64,000 bases of DNA from Leguminivora glycinivorella (GCF_023078275.1 NC_062982.1:23074695-23138694); one strand, 5' to 3'; numbered from the stretch's first letter, positions 1-10,786 are shown. A program made the numbers and translations. The notes: generated by a model not told the origin, from the letters alone.

Positions 1-44
1 CCGTAGGATTTATCTTCGGCAATTATGTTACATAGTGTATAATA

Positions 45-163
45 TGTATTTATCTATTTAAGTATGCATATCGTCGCTTAGCACGCATAGTACAAGCTTT
101 GCTTAGTTTGGGGCTAAGTTGATCTGTGTAAGGTGTCCCCAATATTTATTTATTTATTTATAA
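45..163 (+). repeat. SINE-A tail fragment, tail type b
   Basis: This is the 3' part of a tRNA-derived SINE, without its tRNA-like head. The same tail recurs at 36531-36638 and, reversed, at 53833-54048 and 60955-61222. It ends in a TTTA-rich tract that abuts the intron next to the TRIT1 exon. Confidence 0.75.
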
Positions 164-221
164 AGTCAGATTACTCGAAAAAAATATGAAATATATTCCA
201 GGACTGTTCGTAAAAGGATAC

Positions 222-359
222 AATCTTCAGCGCCCGGTTCCTAAAGTCAACCACCGTGAAGTTCTGTTGGGGCTCCAGAATATCCAGCAGGTGGTGGGGG
301 GCTAGGGCCCTCTCTGCAGCTGTAGCCTTGGCTGTCACCACATCCAGCCCTTTGTATAC
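222..359 (-). CDS. TRIT1: tRNA dimethylallyltransferase, single internal exon
   Basis: The minus strand encodes 46 residues starting VYKGLDVVT, containing HHLLDILEP and NFTVVDFRNRA. These match the substrate-binding region just after the P-loop of the MiaA/TRIT1 family, which adds an isopentenyl group to A37 of tRNAs reading UNN codons, in cytosol and mitochondria. A pyrimidine-rich acceptor ending CAG lies at 360-361 and a GT donor at 220-221. The exon is phase 0 at both ends and has no stop. The invariant VDFRNRA run is intact. I did not find the upstream exon with the P-loop within the window, and the next exon must lie left of base 1. A near-identical direct repeat of about 20 bp (213-232 and 367-387) flanks the exon. 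The family call is from recalled conservation, not a search. Confidence 0.82.
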
Positions 360-427
360 CTGCAACAAAGGATACAAACTTCAGCGATCCTGACATATCC
401 AGTATCCACCACACATACCTAAGATAA

Positions 428-710
428 ATTTTGTGGTTTCAAAATTTAAATTTTGTGGTTTCAAAATTTAAATTTTAATCGTGGTTTCAAAATTTAAATT
501 TTGTGGTTACAAAATCCCGACTTAGTAGACCGATTTCCATCAAACATGGCTAAGAAAACTGCCGACTAATTTAGCTTTCGAACAACAAAAAAAAAATCGA
601 TGTCGATTCATCCCTTCTGGAGCTACGATGTCACAGACAGACACACAGAAACATAGACAGACAGACTAGTCAAACTTATAACACCCCGTCGTTTTTGCGC
701 CGTGGGTTAA
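428..710 (-). repeat. Rep-1 copy with tandem AT-rich repeat at its end
   Basis: Reverse copy of the TTAACCCCCGACGC repeat also seen at 3664, 21545, 27060, 38412 and 55954. It contains the (TCTG)n-like tract and the ATGAAAATCGGT block. At 428-520 its inner end, a unit with TTTTGTGGTTTC and AAATTTAAA, is repeated about four times. Such microsatellite-bearing elements are common in Lepidoptera, and a Helitron-type origin is possible but not shown. Confidence 0.7.
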
Positions 711-1530
711 TAAAATGAAATAGTTAACATATATTATGAGTATGACATTAAATTTTCAGTCTTTATCAAGTCCACCGCAGTATAGTTCTGCAATGACATT
801 TTGACATTCATTGTGTGGAAAAAGTGACAGCGCCTCCAAAGGCTTACTTAATATGTACCTACCATTTTTTTTTTACGTTTACGCTATCTAGTAAAGTAGA
901 ATAAGTCAAAACTCATGGTTACAAGAGAATCGACATCAAGTTTTATAACGTCAAAACTTTTTTTTCACAAAACTAAAACTGTCACAAAACTAGAATTTAA
1001 GCCTTAATTTTCTAAAGTTTACAAAAAGGAAGAAAATATGATATTTTATATGTATTTTTTTTTAGACATGACCGCAAGATTTTCAGAGCAAATGAGTTCG
1101 CACGTAAATCTTTGAGGTTGGAAGCCCGATGAATATGCGGGGTGTCCCTTTTACATACATTTCATACTCTTTAGCTGCATTTACATAATTGTACCATGAC
1201 ACCGACGACGCAGATTTATGCTGAGCCAGAGACAGGTTAGGAATAGAGTTTTTCAATATGTTACTTCCCATAATATGTAAATTATTGTCAAGTGTAATAT
1301 AGTTGATTCAAAGATTCAAAGAATTACAGTTATAAGGTGTTACAAAATAAATAAATCCGTGCATTCAGTCTGCATGCAGGCGTGCAAATATTTAAAAACA
1401 GGCAATTAATATTTACAAAAGCATGTCAAACTAATAATTAAAAAATCGAGAGTCAATACTTATAGACTTGCACAGAAGTTGCTCAAAATTGTCCGATAGC
1501 TATCGTAAGTCGACAAATTTTGACTGTGTT
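711..1530. other. Unassigned AT-rich stretch
   Basis: I see no gene, RNA or clear repeat. A 62-codon minus-strand frame at 1083-1271 has no recognisable motif and is probably chance. Confidence 0.5.
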
Positions 1531-1532
1531 AA

Positions 1533-1932
1533 TTACCACCCTTTTCTTCCCGTGGCTTTAAAAGTCGACTATGGGATATGGGTTAGATTGTGGCGTAGGC
1601 GAGAGGCTGGCAACCTGTCACTGCAATATCATACTGTCCGTGATTGTGGACATTAAAATAAAACAGAGCGAAATACCAAACAGCCGGCTTCCAGACAAAT
1701 TATATATTGACAACTAAACAATCAAAATGAGAAACAAAATATGTCCATACCATACATGTCATTGCAAAAAATATCGTATAAAAAGTACAATCATTATATC
1801 AAACCCACATCGTCTACGACACATAATTTCGTTTTTTTTTTCAACCCCTGACTTGCCAAGAGTGGCACTGAAACTTGAGTAGTTTCATGTGCTCTGCCTA
1901 CCCTTTTATGGGAATACAGGCGTGATTATATG
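1533..1932 (+). repeat. SINE-C copy split by a short insertion
   Basis: The copy carries the conserved GGCGTAGGCGAGAGGCTGGC block and the end block TATGGGAATACAGGCGTG. Compared with 60346-60685, about 195 bp at 1631-1825 is extra and matches nothing else in the window. The 3' tail is short and runs directly into the foldback at 1939. Confidence 0.7.
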
Positions 1933-1938
1933 AGCATT

Positions 1939-2200
1939 TTCAGAATTTGGGACCCCCCAATTAGCGTAAGTTGTTAACATAAATTAACTCGCTGTCAGTT
2001 TTGTGACGACAATTAGGCATAAAATCTATCTAAATATTTACTCTTTTCACATTCTGAATATAGATTATAGCTTAAGTTTATGTAATTAACACAAAAACAA
2101 TATTTTGCTTGAAATTTCATGCTTAATTATCGTCACAAATCTGATAGCGAGTTAATTTTTGTTAACGACTTACGCTAATTAGGGGGTCCCAAATTCTGAA
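1939..2200. mobile_element. Foldback MITE FB-1, copy 1
   Basis: The ends are inverted copies of each other: TTCAGAATTTGGGACCCCCC at the left and its complement at the right. The arms continue imperfectly inward through TTAACTCGC and GTCGTCACA-type blocks. The same family recurs at 28097-28345. No coding capacity. Confidence 0.75.
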
Positions 2201-2889
2201 TATGCCCACATGCATGTAGTTATGTGGTGCATACTATTGAAACCATACAACACTCGTAGACACCACACTTAATGGCTCTTCAACAAAATTAATGTGAAAA
2301 CGCGACCTCTTTTTCGCTTAAAAATACAAGTACTTAATAAAGGATCATGATCCTTTACACGTGCCAAAAGAAAGACCCGTGTCAAAACTTTAAAACAGAT
2401 TAAATTTGGTCCTTGTGAACGTATAAGTTAATTTAACCTAAAGGTCGCATGTCAGAGGTTTATCAGGTTATCATCTCATGACGTAAGTATATCTTTATTT
2501 CCTTCTATAACTCACTAGATGTCGACACAGGTAGTCATAAGTCGATACGCTGTAAAAAAAGATGTTACCTCTGCGAATACGACAATTGAAAGTTCTTGTT
2601 TTTGTCTAGTCTTTGCTTGTACTAATACCTTATTGATGTGTGAGCGTTGAAAATAGAACTGCCCTCTTAACACATACTGGAGCTTCCCCGAATTTTCATT
2701 ATACGTATTTTTAGAGTCAAGAGTAGAATATCCAAACATAAGAAACCATTTTTGCCGGAGCTGAATCGGGAACTACTAACCGAACGCTTAGCCTCAAGAT
2801 CATCTACTCGATATAGGAGAGAAGGAGATCGGAAAAGACGAAGGAAGAAAGGAGGGTTTTGACACTTTTGACATGCCGCGTGATTTGTA
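2201..2889. other. Unassigned stretch
   Basis: No supported gene or repeat. A 74-codon minus frame at 2515-2739 lacks recognisable motifs. Confidence 0.5.
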
Positions 2890-3245
2890 TTTGTTATTGT
2901 TGTAGTCCTAAGGCACCCCAGAGGTGCAAAGGGCCTTCACAAGCTCGCGCCACGCCTTCCTATCTTCAGCGACCCTTGTGGCCTCGCTCCACCTCAAACC
3001 AGCCGCTCGTAGCTCATTTTCGTCGGACCGCTTCCATGAGTGGACAGGGTGCCTGGGGCCACGGCTAGCATTCTGCGGTTTCCAGTCGAGAGCAATGCTC
3101 GCGTTATTTCGTTCCCCTCTCCGAAGAGTGTGTCCAATCCATCTCCATTTTCGTGTCGCGATTTCCTCGTCAATGGGTGTTTGCATATACTCCACAGGTC
3201 TTGATTTCGGATAGTGTTTGGTCAGAAAACGCGAATTTTGTATTT
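2890..3245 (-). pseudogene. LINE reverse transcriptase C-terminal fragment
   Basis: About 110 residues on the minus strand contain KWRWIGHTLRRGERN, ALDWKPQ and a closing WSEATRVAEDRKAWRELV, then a stop at 2908. This is the C-terminal tail after the reverse transcriptase domain of many non-LTR retrotransposons. A CAA/TAA-rich tail follows the stop at about 2880-2895. The copy is strongly 5'-truncated, with no polymerase domain. The exact clade is unsure. Confidence 0.78.
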
Positions 3246-3279
3246 GTAGGTACTGAATATGTCTCTCTGCGTAGCGGAA

Positions 3280-3430
3280 TGCACAAACTCTCACGAAACG
3301 CTCACGATAATATCTCTTTCGCAGCTATGTATCTCTATCGCTCTTGCGTATTGGCGCGAAAGAGCCAGACTACCTTTCTGCGGCGTTTCGATTTCGTTTC
3401 GCGTCTCATAAATGCCATTCGGCTACGGGG
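3280..3430 (+). repeat. Rep-3 copy
   Basis: Contains AACGCTCACGATAATATC and CTCTTGCGTATTGGCGCG. Diverged reverse copies are at 25195-25300 and 48630-48715. Origin unknown, possibly a MITE. Confidence 0.55.
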
Positions 3431-3663
3431 CCTTATGTAAGTTTATGAACCCGCACACACACATTTGGACATTTGGCATTCGGACGCTCCTACTCCACAA
3501 TACACGCGCATCATTTCTATGTCTGTGTACATGCGAACGACTAGCGAGTTGTAATCACGCACACAACAACAACTGTATGCTCAATGAGCTAACAAACGCG
3601 ACACGTCCGCTGGCGGCTAGTCCGCTCTCTAGTACATACCTCTATTATATGATCTTAGTTCTT

Positions 3664-3878
3664 TTTTTAACCCCCGACGCAAAAACGATGGGGTGTTACA
3701 AGTTTGACGTGTCTGTCGGTCTGTCTGTCTGTCTGTGTGTGTGTCAGTCTGTGGCATCGTAGCTCCCGAACGGATGCATCGATTTAGATTAGTCCGGAGT
3801 GTTCTTAGACATGTTTTATGAAAATCGGTCCACTATGTCGGAGGTTTTTTCAAAATTTTAATTTTGTGGTTAGGTTAT
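3664..3878 (+). repeat. Rep-1 copy
   Basis: Forward copy beginning TTAACCCCCGACGC with an internal (TCTG)n tract. It ends at TTTTGTGGTTAGG, where a T-run follows. Confidence 0.75.
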
Positions 3879-4204
3879 TTACATTAAACTACTTTTTTTT
3901 TTTGACGCTTAGTTCTTAGAGAGTCCCAGTTAGGTAATATAATAAACATTAGTTAAGTAGCTGGACTTTTTTCAAAACATCTTTCTACATCTGGATTCTT
4001 AATATCGCCAAGATTTGAACGGGCAAGAAATCACAATCTATATGAATGTCAAAGAACATAATTATCACATTTGCGTAAGTGATCCCAAATAAACATTTGG
4101 GGGTTATCGGGGGACCTGTACCTTAAGTTGGGGCCAGGGCTGCCAAATAGTCTTGTTATATAATACATTAATATTTTTACGATAAGGGAGGTAAATGAGC
4201 AGAC
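3879..4204. other. Unassigned AT-rich stretch
   Basis: Nothing recognisable apart from short homopolymers. Confidence 0.5.
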
Positions 4205-4212
4205 GAGTCAAT

Positions 4213-4658
4213 TAGGCTTGTGTCGTTCACGAACTATGAACTGTTAGGAATAAAATCCCATCAATGACCGAAATGAACTGAATCTTTCCGTGCTCTGTGA
4301 ATCGGTCTTTGATCATTTAGTTCAGTATAGGATCGGCGAGCGCGAACGGTTTGGATCGAGAACGAGTGTGTGATTGCGCCGAGCGAGAGCGAGCTATTTA
4401 GCAGAGCAACACAAAAACGTCAAGTTTTCATATTAAGTTTCGGTTACTTACAACCTTTCGGCTCGGAATTGTTATTATCTGTGGACTATTCGTATCATTT
4501 GACACTATTTAGTCTCATTCGTTCTGATCTTTCCGACCGTAGTGGTCGCCTGGTCGCTGGTCTCGCTGAACTAAATGAGCAAAAGACCTAAAAGAGCGAA
4601 CTAGTTCGTGGGAGCGATCGAACGAGATCCGATCAACGAACGAAACGGCACAAGCCTA
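4213..4658. mobile_element. hAT-type non-autonomous element, 446 bp
   Basis: Terminal inverted repeats begin TAGGCTTGTG at the left and end CACAAGCCTA at the right. They are flanked by a perfect 8-bp duplication GAGTCAAT at 4205-4212 and 4659-4666. The 8-bp duplication and TA..TA ends fit the hAT superfamily. The inside is rich in GAAC/GATC-like motifs near both ends and has no transposase. Confidence 0.88.
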
Positions 4659-4666
4659 GAGTCAAT

Positions 4667-5495
4667 TGCTGGTAGGAGATTACTTTTGCCCTTTGGCACA
4701 AAACACCAGAGGTTGAGAGGCAAAGAAGTTCGTTGATGGCCTTCTTTTCGGAGGTCGAATTAGTCCGAAAATGAAGTATTTTAGAGCTTCTTAACGAGAA
4801 CGACAAGGAATTTAAAATTCCGAGGGGACAGTTTTCCAAATAAGTGACTCGGTCTCTCCATACAGTAGGTATTAACACCTACACGTGAACCCCAATTTTA
4901 ACAATTTGACCCATATCCTTTATTCGACATGTGTTAACGTTGTCCAATATGAGTATCAGCGCCATCTACCGAACATCAACCGATGGTTTGGCGACATCTG
5001 AAGTATCTGAACAAGCCTGTTTCTTGGTGTTTGCGGGGAACTTTTTTTTCTTAAACTTTATTAGTCTTATACAATCTATATTTTTGATATTATTTATAAA
5101 TATTGCAAAGTGCCACCCATAGATATCCTTCATTCATAACTATAAAAACATCTCTTATCACTGAGGTTTACGTAACTCAATAAAAATGCGTAAATTAATT
5201 CATATCTAAATGACAGCGATATGCAGCACTTATTTAGCTAAATTTCTTTCTGAGATTTGAACTATTTTGTTACTTGCTAGCTGCTTATAGATAAGACTTA
5301 TAGAAGTTACATCTATAAAGGAACACGAACAAAAATATCTCAAGTTTTTCTTTGCGTACATATTAACTGCACGCGATTGTACCTAGGACCTAGGCAATTT
5401 CTTCAGTGAGAAAATACCTGATTGAAACTTAAGTATACTCTAGTATGTATATCTTTGTTGATCAAATTTTTGACGTACCTACCTATTTATTTTTT
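4667..5495. other. Unassigned stretch
   Basis: Short open frames at 4633-4878 (minus) and 4931-5122 (plus) have no motif I recognise and partly overlap the hAT end. No other structure seen. Confidence 0.5.
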
Positions 5496-5570
5496 TGAGC
5501 CTATAATTGTGTCCCACTGCTGGGCAAAGGCCTCCCCTTTCTTCCGCCACTCATCACGATTTGCCGCCTA
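5496..5570 (-). pseudogene. RTE-type LINE 3' end fragment
   Basis: Read on the minus strand it gives the EWRKKGEAFAQQW-like C-terminus shared with 31005-31187. Only the last codons remain. Confidence 0.6.
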
Positions 5571-5672
5571 CCTATATTATAGTTTTTTGATTTTGATTTA
5601 GAAGCTAAAAGTGTCAAAAAACTGAGAGGTCGCTGCCGTCCGACAGACTGATAGTGATTGCCCCCTTCATAT

Positions 5673-5780
5673 ATGTATTTATTTATTTAATCTTTATTGC
5701 ACAACAAAATAAGGTACAAATGGCGGACAATGCCTCAAGGCATTCTCTACCAGTCAACCAATGGGCTAAACCAGAAAGAT
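5673..5780 (-). repeat. LINE 3' untranslated end
   Basis: On the minus strand it reads through GACTGGTAGAGAATGCC to a CAATAAAGATT signal and a TAAA-rich tail. This resembles a common lepidopteran LINE end. No coding part is left. Confidence 0.55.
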
Positions 5781-5862
5781 TAAGTAGGTACAGTGTCTTA
5801 ATAAAAAGAAGGAAAAGGAAACTAAACTATTTAGTAATAAAATAATATATCTGCGCAATCTG

Positions 5863-6053
5863 CACTGAGAGAAATTTTGCATTGTGAATTTAACAAGTTC
5901 GACTTGTTGCGGTTTATCCGTTTGAATCAGCCAAACGTATGTTTAAAACAATATGTGTCAGGTTTTTTTTATAAAATCGACTTGTTGATTCAAATATATT
6001 GCCGAAAAAACTTGTTGAACGAACATGAAAACTGGTCGTATTTTCTCTCAGTG
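5863..6053 (+). mobile_element. MITE with CACTGAGAG ends, copy A
   Basis: Ends CACTGAGAGAAA and TTTCTCTCAGTG are inverted. The interior carries several ACTTGTT motifs in both orientations. It lacks about 60 bp present in copies B (26690) and C (42619). Superfamily not determined because no clear target duplication is visible. Confidence 0.8.
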
Positions 6054-6732
6054 TGGCAAGATGTACCTAGCGAAAGTTATTCGAGCTAAACGTACGTTGA
6101 CGTCTACGAAAGGGAAATTTCGCAAAGATTTGTCTTGTTTGCAGCACGTACTATTTACAATATTTTATATTAGTATTCTTCAAAGGCTTCAAAGCTAGAC
6201 TGCTGAACATATGATAACGAAACTTATGCCATAGGCCATATTAGGGCCATATGTACCGAAAAATTCACACATTACATACAAATTCACAACAGCGACAGAG
6301 AGGTGGCGCGAATGGTGATAATCCGTAAAATATTTCGACAGGCGGAACTCTTGATTTTCATCAAGGAACGCAGAATCTTGTCTTGTCAGTACTATGCTCA
6401 AGTAGTTCTTTAGTGTTTTAGTTTGTGGGCGAAAACAATCAAAAACGTCGGCATCACTTGCTAAACAAATGTCCAATTAAGACAAAAAACATGTAGTGCG
6501 GTAGGTCTAACATAAACATTAAGAAAAACGTTTATTATAACTACGCTACAGTATCGGTAGGAAGTGCGTACCTAATAGTCGAAATAGGACGGCCTTGGGC
6601 GCTCGGTAAACATGTAAGGTATTGCGGTAGGGCAAGGCAGCCGTCCAACGTTACTTGATCTCAACCATTTGAGCTGGTAAGGGTCGCGTGCCAACGCACA
6701 GTAAGGAAATCTCATAAAAAAATGACTTTTTT
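6054..6732. other. Unassigned stretch
   Basis: A 93-codon minus frame at 6195-6476 has no recognisable domain. I see no splice or repeat context that would make it a gene. Confidence 0.5.
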
Positions 6733-9317
6733 TTTAATGAAATGAGTTACTGGAATTTAGAGCGAGACTCTATCATATCCATAAATGAACGCCGGGATGT
6801 CCCGGGGAAATGAAAAGAAAAAGAGGGGGGGAGTAAATGCCCAGTCCCTGAGGGGGGCCGGGTCTTAGATCCTTAAATGGATGTTGAGTGTTGGTAGTCG
6901 TCTGTTAGTTTGGTCTGGAGATAACATTTCTGTTCGTGTAAACGTTTGTCTGTCAGTCATGACAGGAGGGTGCAACGGTGAGCTGGGTCAAACCCGAGAG
7001 GAGGAGGTGAAAGCCGATGGCGTTGCTAGAGGTGTCAAGTCTATGTTTAATTTAAATGTTGCTCAGAGCAACGGCCTCCGCAGCCTGTCTCTGAGCGGTT
7101 CTAGCCGCCTGTAGGAGGTCATTTTCAAAGTTTAAGGGTACGCCCACCCTTTGACCCGTTTTATATCGGAGAGGTTAGTTAGGTCTATTTTAAACATTAG
7201 GTTTGTGGGGAAGTCTCTGTAGGGATCATTCTTTAGCCTAATAGTAAAATCATCATCGGGATCGTCTAGTACATTTTTGGGGCGTCTCCTGCCTGCGATT
7301 GGGTCAGGTAGTGGGGTGTAATTTAAAGCTGCGCTAATGAAGGCGTTTGGGTGGTGAGGGGTTTTATCAAAGAAGCGCCTCGAGGTGTCCTGAAAATGTT
7401 TTTTAACTGAGGGAAGGTTCCAGTCATGATGGATGTCAACGTTAGTGATATACCAATCTGCGTTCACTGCTCGTCTTAAGAATTTATTTTGGAGTGTTTG
7501 CAGGGATTTTAGATTTCTCTTGGACGTGTGGGCGAAGACAACTGATGCGTATAAAAAGACTGGTCTAATGCATGTTTTGTATAGATTTATTTTACTATTT
7601 GTGCTGAGGTAACTTTTATGGTTGAGCATGGGGTGCAGGCGTCCCATGATGTATGCCGCCCTGTTTTTAACTATTCTAATGTGTTTGATGAATGTCATAT
7701 GCGAGTCCAGTGTTACGCCGAGATATTTTGCAGAATCACTTTATTCGATGGGTTTCCCCTGGAGCCTAATATTGGGGTATTTTTGCTTTATGTAATTTAG
7801 CCCCCCCACCGTTTGTTTGCTGAAGATGACTTTGACTGCGACACTCTTATCTGGGTTCACCTCTATTCTCCATCGGTCAAACCAGTCACCTAGTGTGACT
7901 GATGCCCGCTGGAGAAGAGAGGTGAGTAGAGCTGGAGATTTTGAACTGGCATAAAACGCTGTATCGTCTGCGAACATAGCATAGTGGACGCCTTTTATTT
8001 TTAGGATGTCATTTACATACAGGGAGAACAGTTTGGGAGACAGGACCGAGCCCTGCGGAAAACCTGCTTTAATGGGATGCGGAAGGGAGAGAGAACCCTC
8101 CACTCTGTAAGCGAAGCTCCTACCCGAGAGGAAGCCTCTTATAATGTGCACCAGCCGGCCTGGCACACCCATCCTAATGAGCTTACATAATAGGCCAGTG
8201 TGCCAGACTTTATCGAACGCTTTAGCGACATCTAAAAAGATTGCTCCAGTGGGTGTGGGTCTTCTCCCCTCCGTCATGCCCCTTAGAATGTGCTCGGTGA
8301 TCCTATGGATCTGATGGACGCAAGAATGGCCCTCCCTGAAGCCAAACTGCTCGCCCTGCATCAGTTTGTTTGTGTTGATATACCTAGTCCAGAAGACGAC
8401 TCAGGACACACCGCTCAAAAAGCTTGCCTATGGTGTTCAAAAGGCTAATCGGTCTGTAGCTTGTGGGGGAGTTGCTGGGCTTACCGGGCTTGTGAATACC
8501 TATGACCACTGCCACCTTCCAGTCCTCTGGGAAGTGGCAGCTATCAAGGGCGGCGTTAAATATTCTCAGTATTATGTGGATAATGTTGTCGGGTAGCATT
8601 CTGTAAATTTTGCCGGGGAGCCCATCAACTCCCGGTGCTTTTTTAGGTTTAATTTTCATGATCTGCCTTTTCAACTCCATAAAGGTGACATGATTGATCG
8701 GTGGGTCCGAAGGGGGGTCTTTAAAGAAATCGTTTACTTCGGTTTCTATCTGTGGGATATGATTTGGGTCCGTTGGAGCTTTACCAGGGGAGCATTGCTC
8801 CTCTAAACTATCTGCCAGGCACTGGGCTTTTTCTGTGTCCGTAAAAGCAGTTGTAGGGGTGTCAGGGCGAACAAGAGGAGGCATGGACGCTTGCGTGTCC
8901 GCTTTTAGAGATCTGGCCAGTTGCCAGTACGCCTGGTGACTTGGCCTGATCTCTGCCAGCATGCCGTTCCACCTGTCCTCCCTAAACTCCTTGAGCCTCT
9001 CTTTAATCTGTCTTTGCAAACAATTTACTGTATTTTTATTTTCTCTAGAAGGAAAATAGTCGTGCTCCTTGAGGGCGATGTCTTTCTCGCGCATCATTTC
9101 GGCTATTTCGTGTGGCAGTTTAAACTTGTTAAAACTATCTGCAGGGATTTCTCTAGAACAGTCTTTTATCTCTCCGAGAACTTTTTGATGGTATCGTTGA
9201 TGTCAAATTTTGAATTTAGGGGTGCATTTGCCAGGGCCAGAATGGCACAGTCCTCTTTTGCTAAGGCCACCCCCACATTAGCCCAGTTAGTGATGGTTTT
9301 TGTGTTTAATGGATCTG

Positions 9318-9373
9318 TTGGGGGAGGCCCCAGCCTTAGAACACTGTTGTTCTAAGGCTGGGGCCTCCCCCAA
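9318..9373. repeat. Perfect hairpin 1 inside the LINE
   Basis: Arms 9318-9343 and 9348-9373 are perfect 26-bp inverted repeats around the spacer CTGT. The arms are LINE coding sequence, so one arm is a new inverted duplication. Confidence 0.95.
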
Positions 9374-9420
9374 TTTTAGACTCAGACCACAGACCTGTGT
9401 CTGTGGTCTGAGTCTAAAAT
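9373..9420. repeat. Perfect hairpin 2 inside the LINE
   Basis: Arms 9373-9394 and 9399-9420 are perfect 22-bp inverted repeats, again around the spacer CTGT. It directly adjoins hairpin 1 and disrupts the endonuclease-to-linker frame. Confidence 0.95.
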
Positions 9421-9558
9421 GTGGGCAAATTCTATGGAACGTATCCTTAAAGATACGCCCTTTAGCAGAGCTATGTCCAATATATCCGGAAGAAAGATGT
9501 TATTGCCAGAGTAATGGGTGGGTTCCAGGGGAGCAATGATGTCTATGGGCGGATTGGC

Positions 9559-9857
9559 TAAAAAAAAAAATTGACGGCGCTTCAAGACCGTGTTTTACCC
9601 TGGTTGCTGACATGCGCAGAATGCGTGTCTCCGAAAAGGTACTTTTTCTTTCGTACACTGTGCAGTATTTTACTCTTTTAGTTCACTAGTTCAGTTTAGT
9701 TCAGAAGATCAGCAGATTCATCTGTATCAATGTTACAATCGCCTCCGCTCCTATCGTTATTGTAACTAGTTGGCTCTGAGGCGCCAATGGTATGTAACTT
9801 TAAAATAGACTTGGCTTACTCTATATAAATGAATATAAATATTATAGAACGTTCTTA
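9559..9857. other. Unassigned stretch
   Basis: Begins with an A-run next to the LINE 5' end. Nothing else recognised. Confidence 0.5.
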
Positions 9858-9940
9858 TTACACAGATTGATTGTTCCACTGTAAGCTCAGGAAAGCTCGT
9901 GTTGTGGGTACTCACTCAACGATATACATAGTTAATACAC
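9858..9940 (-). repeat. SINE-A tail fragment, tail type a
   Basis: Diverged reverse copy of the tail containing ACACAGATTGA and GTGGGTACTCA, matching 15692-15770. Confidence 0.6.
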
Positions 9941-10199
9941 GAATACGTATCTACTTTAGTGTCAAAACTATGACTAAACATGTCAATCGCATTTTGAACA
10001 CACAAAGCCCGTTTCTTATTGATGTAACATCTATCGCAGTATGGGATTTTTCAAGAAAAAGTTACGAATTTAAAAAAATAACTATTTTAAATATTCTGTT
10101 TTCTATAATGGAACTAACAATATGCCGAAGTTAACGGAATTAAATAAATACACGGTGTAGAGAAATATGCATGTTTTCTATGTATATTTTTTATTATTT

Positions 10200-10329
10200 T
10201 TTCTGTTCCATGACTCAGGAACAAATATCTGTGCTCATCATACAAATAAATGCCCTTACCGGGATTCGAACCCAGGACCGCAGCTTTGCAGGTAAGGTCA
10301 ATTATTATGCGCTAGGCCAGACCGGTCAT
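10200..10329 (-). repeat. SINE-A, head and body
   Basis: Reverse copy with a B box GGTTCGAATCC and head ending CTGGCC near 10315-10328. It lies head-to-head with the forward copy at 10341, with about 11 bp between them. Confidence 0.75.
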
Positions 10330-10340
10330 CTCTATAGATT

Positions 10341-10597
10341 GACGACCGGTCTGGCGCAGTCGGTAGTCGGTAGTGACCCTGCCTGCTACGCCGCGGTCCC
10401 GGGTTCGAATCCCGGTAAGGGCATTTATTTGTGTGATGGGCACAGATATTTGTTCCTGAGTCATGGATGTTTTCTATATTTGTATAAGTATTTATATATA
10501 TTATATATATCGTTGTCTGAGTACCCACAACACAAGCCTTCTTGAGCTTACCGTGGGCCTCAGTCAATCTGTGTAAGAATGTCCTGTAATATTTATA
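10341..10597 (+). repeat. SINE-A, near full length, tail type a
   Basis: A-box-like GGCGCAGTCGGTAG and B box GGTTCGAATCC are both present. The GTAAGGGCATTTATTTGTG core, an AT-rich linker and the ACAAGCCTTC tail follow, ending at GTAAGAATGTCC. Internal Pol III promoter boxes are the expected expression signal for such SINEs. It duplicates GTCGGTA within the head. Confidence 0.82.
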
Positions 10598-10786
10598 ATA
10601 GATAAAAATATGGTAGAAAAAGTTGTCCTTAGTGCAATCTATTTTCCATAAATCTACGTAAACTTAAAAATGCAATGCTTATGTAGTTTTTACAAAAACG
10701 GTTCGTTTGAATGACGATAATAGTGACGCAGTTCGAAGTCGGATAGGTCAAGTTTTCATGTTAGAACATTGCATGTGTCTGAAAAC

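Larger units (their letters stand above)
6733..9558 (-). mobile_element. Jockey-like LINE, 5'-truncated and mutated
   Basis: A non-LTR retrotransposon on the minus strand. It starts inside the endonuclease domain at about 9558, runs through ORF2 to a stop at 7132, then a 3' UTR of about 390 bp and an A-run at 6729-6737. A sequence like GTCATTTTTTTA follows the A-run and a similar GTCAATTTTTTTTTTA precedes the 5' end, so it may have an imperfect target duplication. ORF1 and most of the endonuclease are missing. Confidence 0.85.
7132..9558 (-). pseudogene. LINE ORF2, endonuclease end plus reverse transcriptase
   Basis: The product would copy the element's RNA at a nicked target. From 9558 leftward: the endonuclease end (PTHYSGNN, DSDHR), a linker, then reverse transcriptase with KAPGVDGLPG, YRPISLL, GFREGHSC, FLDVAKAFDKVWH, GFPQGSVLSP and FADD at about 7963-7974, then the thumb and tail with KYLGVTLD. 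Lesions seen: inverted duplications at 9318-9420, a frameshift near 9175, an extra base or four bases near 8383-8386, and an in-frame TAA at 7741-7743. Across each break the conserved protein resumes in the expected order, so decay is recent to moderate. Jockey clade is inferred from motif style. Confidence 0.85.

Noticed and set aside
428..520. Regular short repeats that look CRISPR-like
   Set aside because: The units are AT-rich tandem copies of the end of Rep-1 with no unique spacers, in a eukaryotic setting.
6195..6476. A 93-codon minus-strand open frame as a gene
   Set aside because: No motif, no splice context and no repeat partner. A chance frame is the simpler reading.
10341..10420. 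A tRNA gene (A and B boxes present)
   Set aside because: It is the head of a repeated SINE whose body continues beyond. A cloverleaf cannot be closed, and the same head recurs at several sites.
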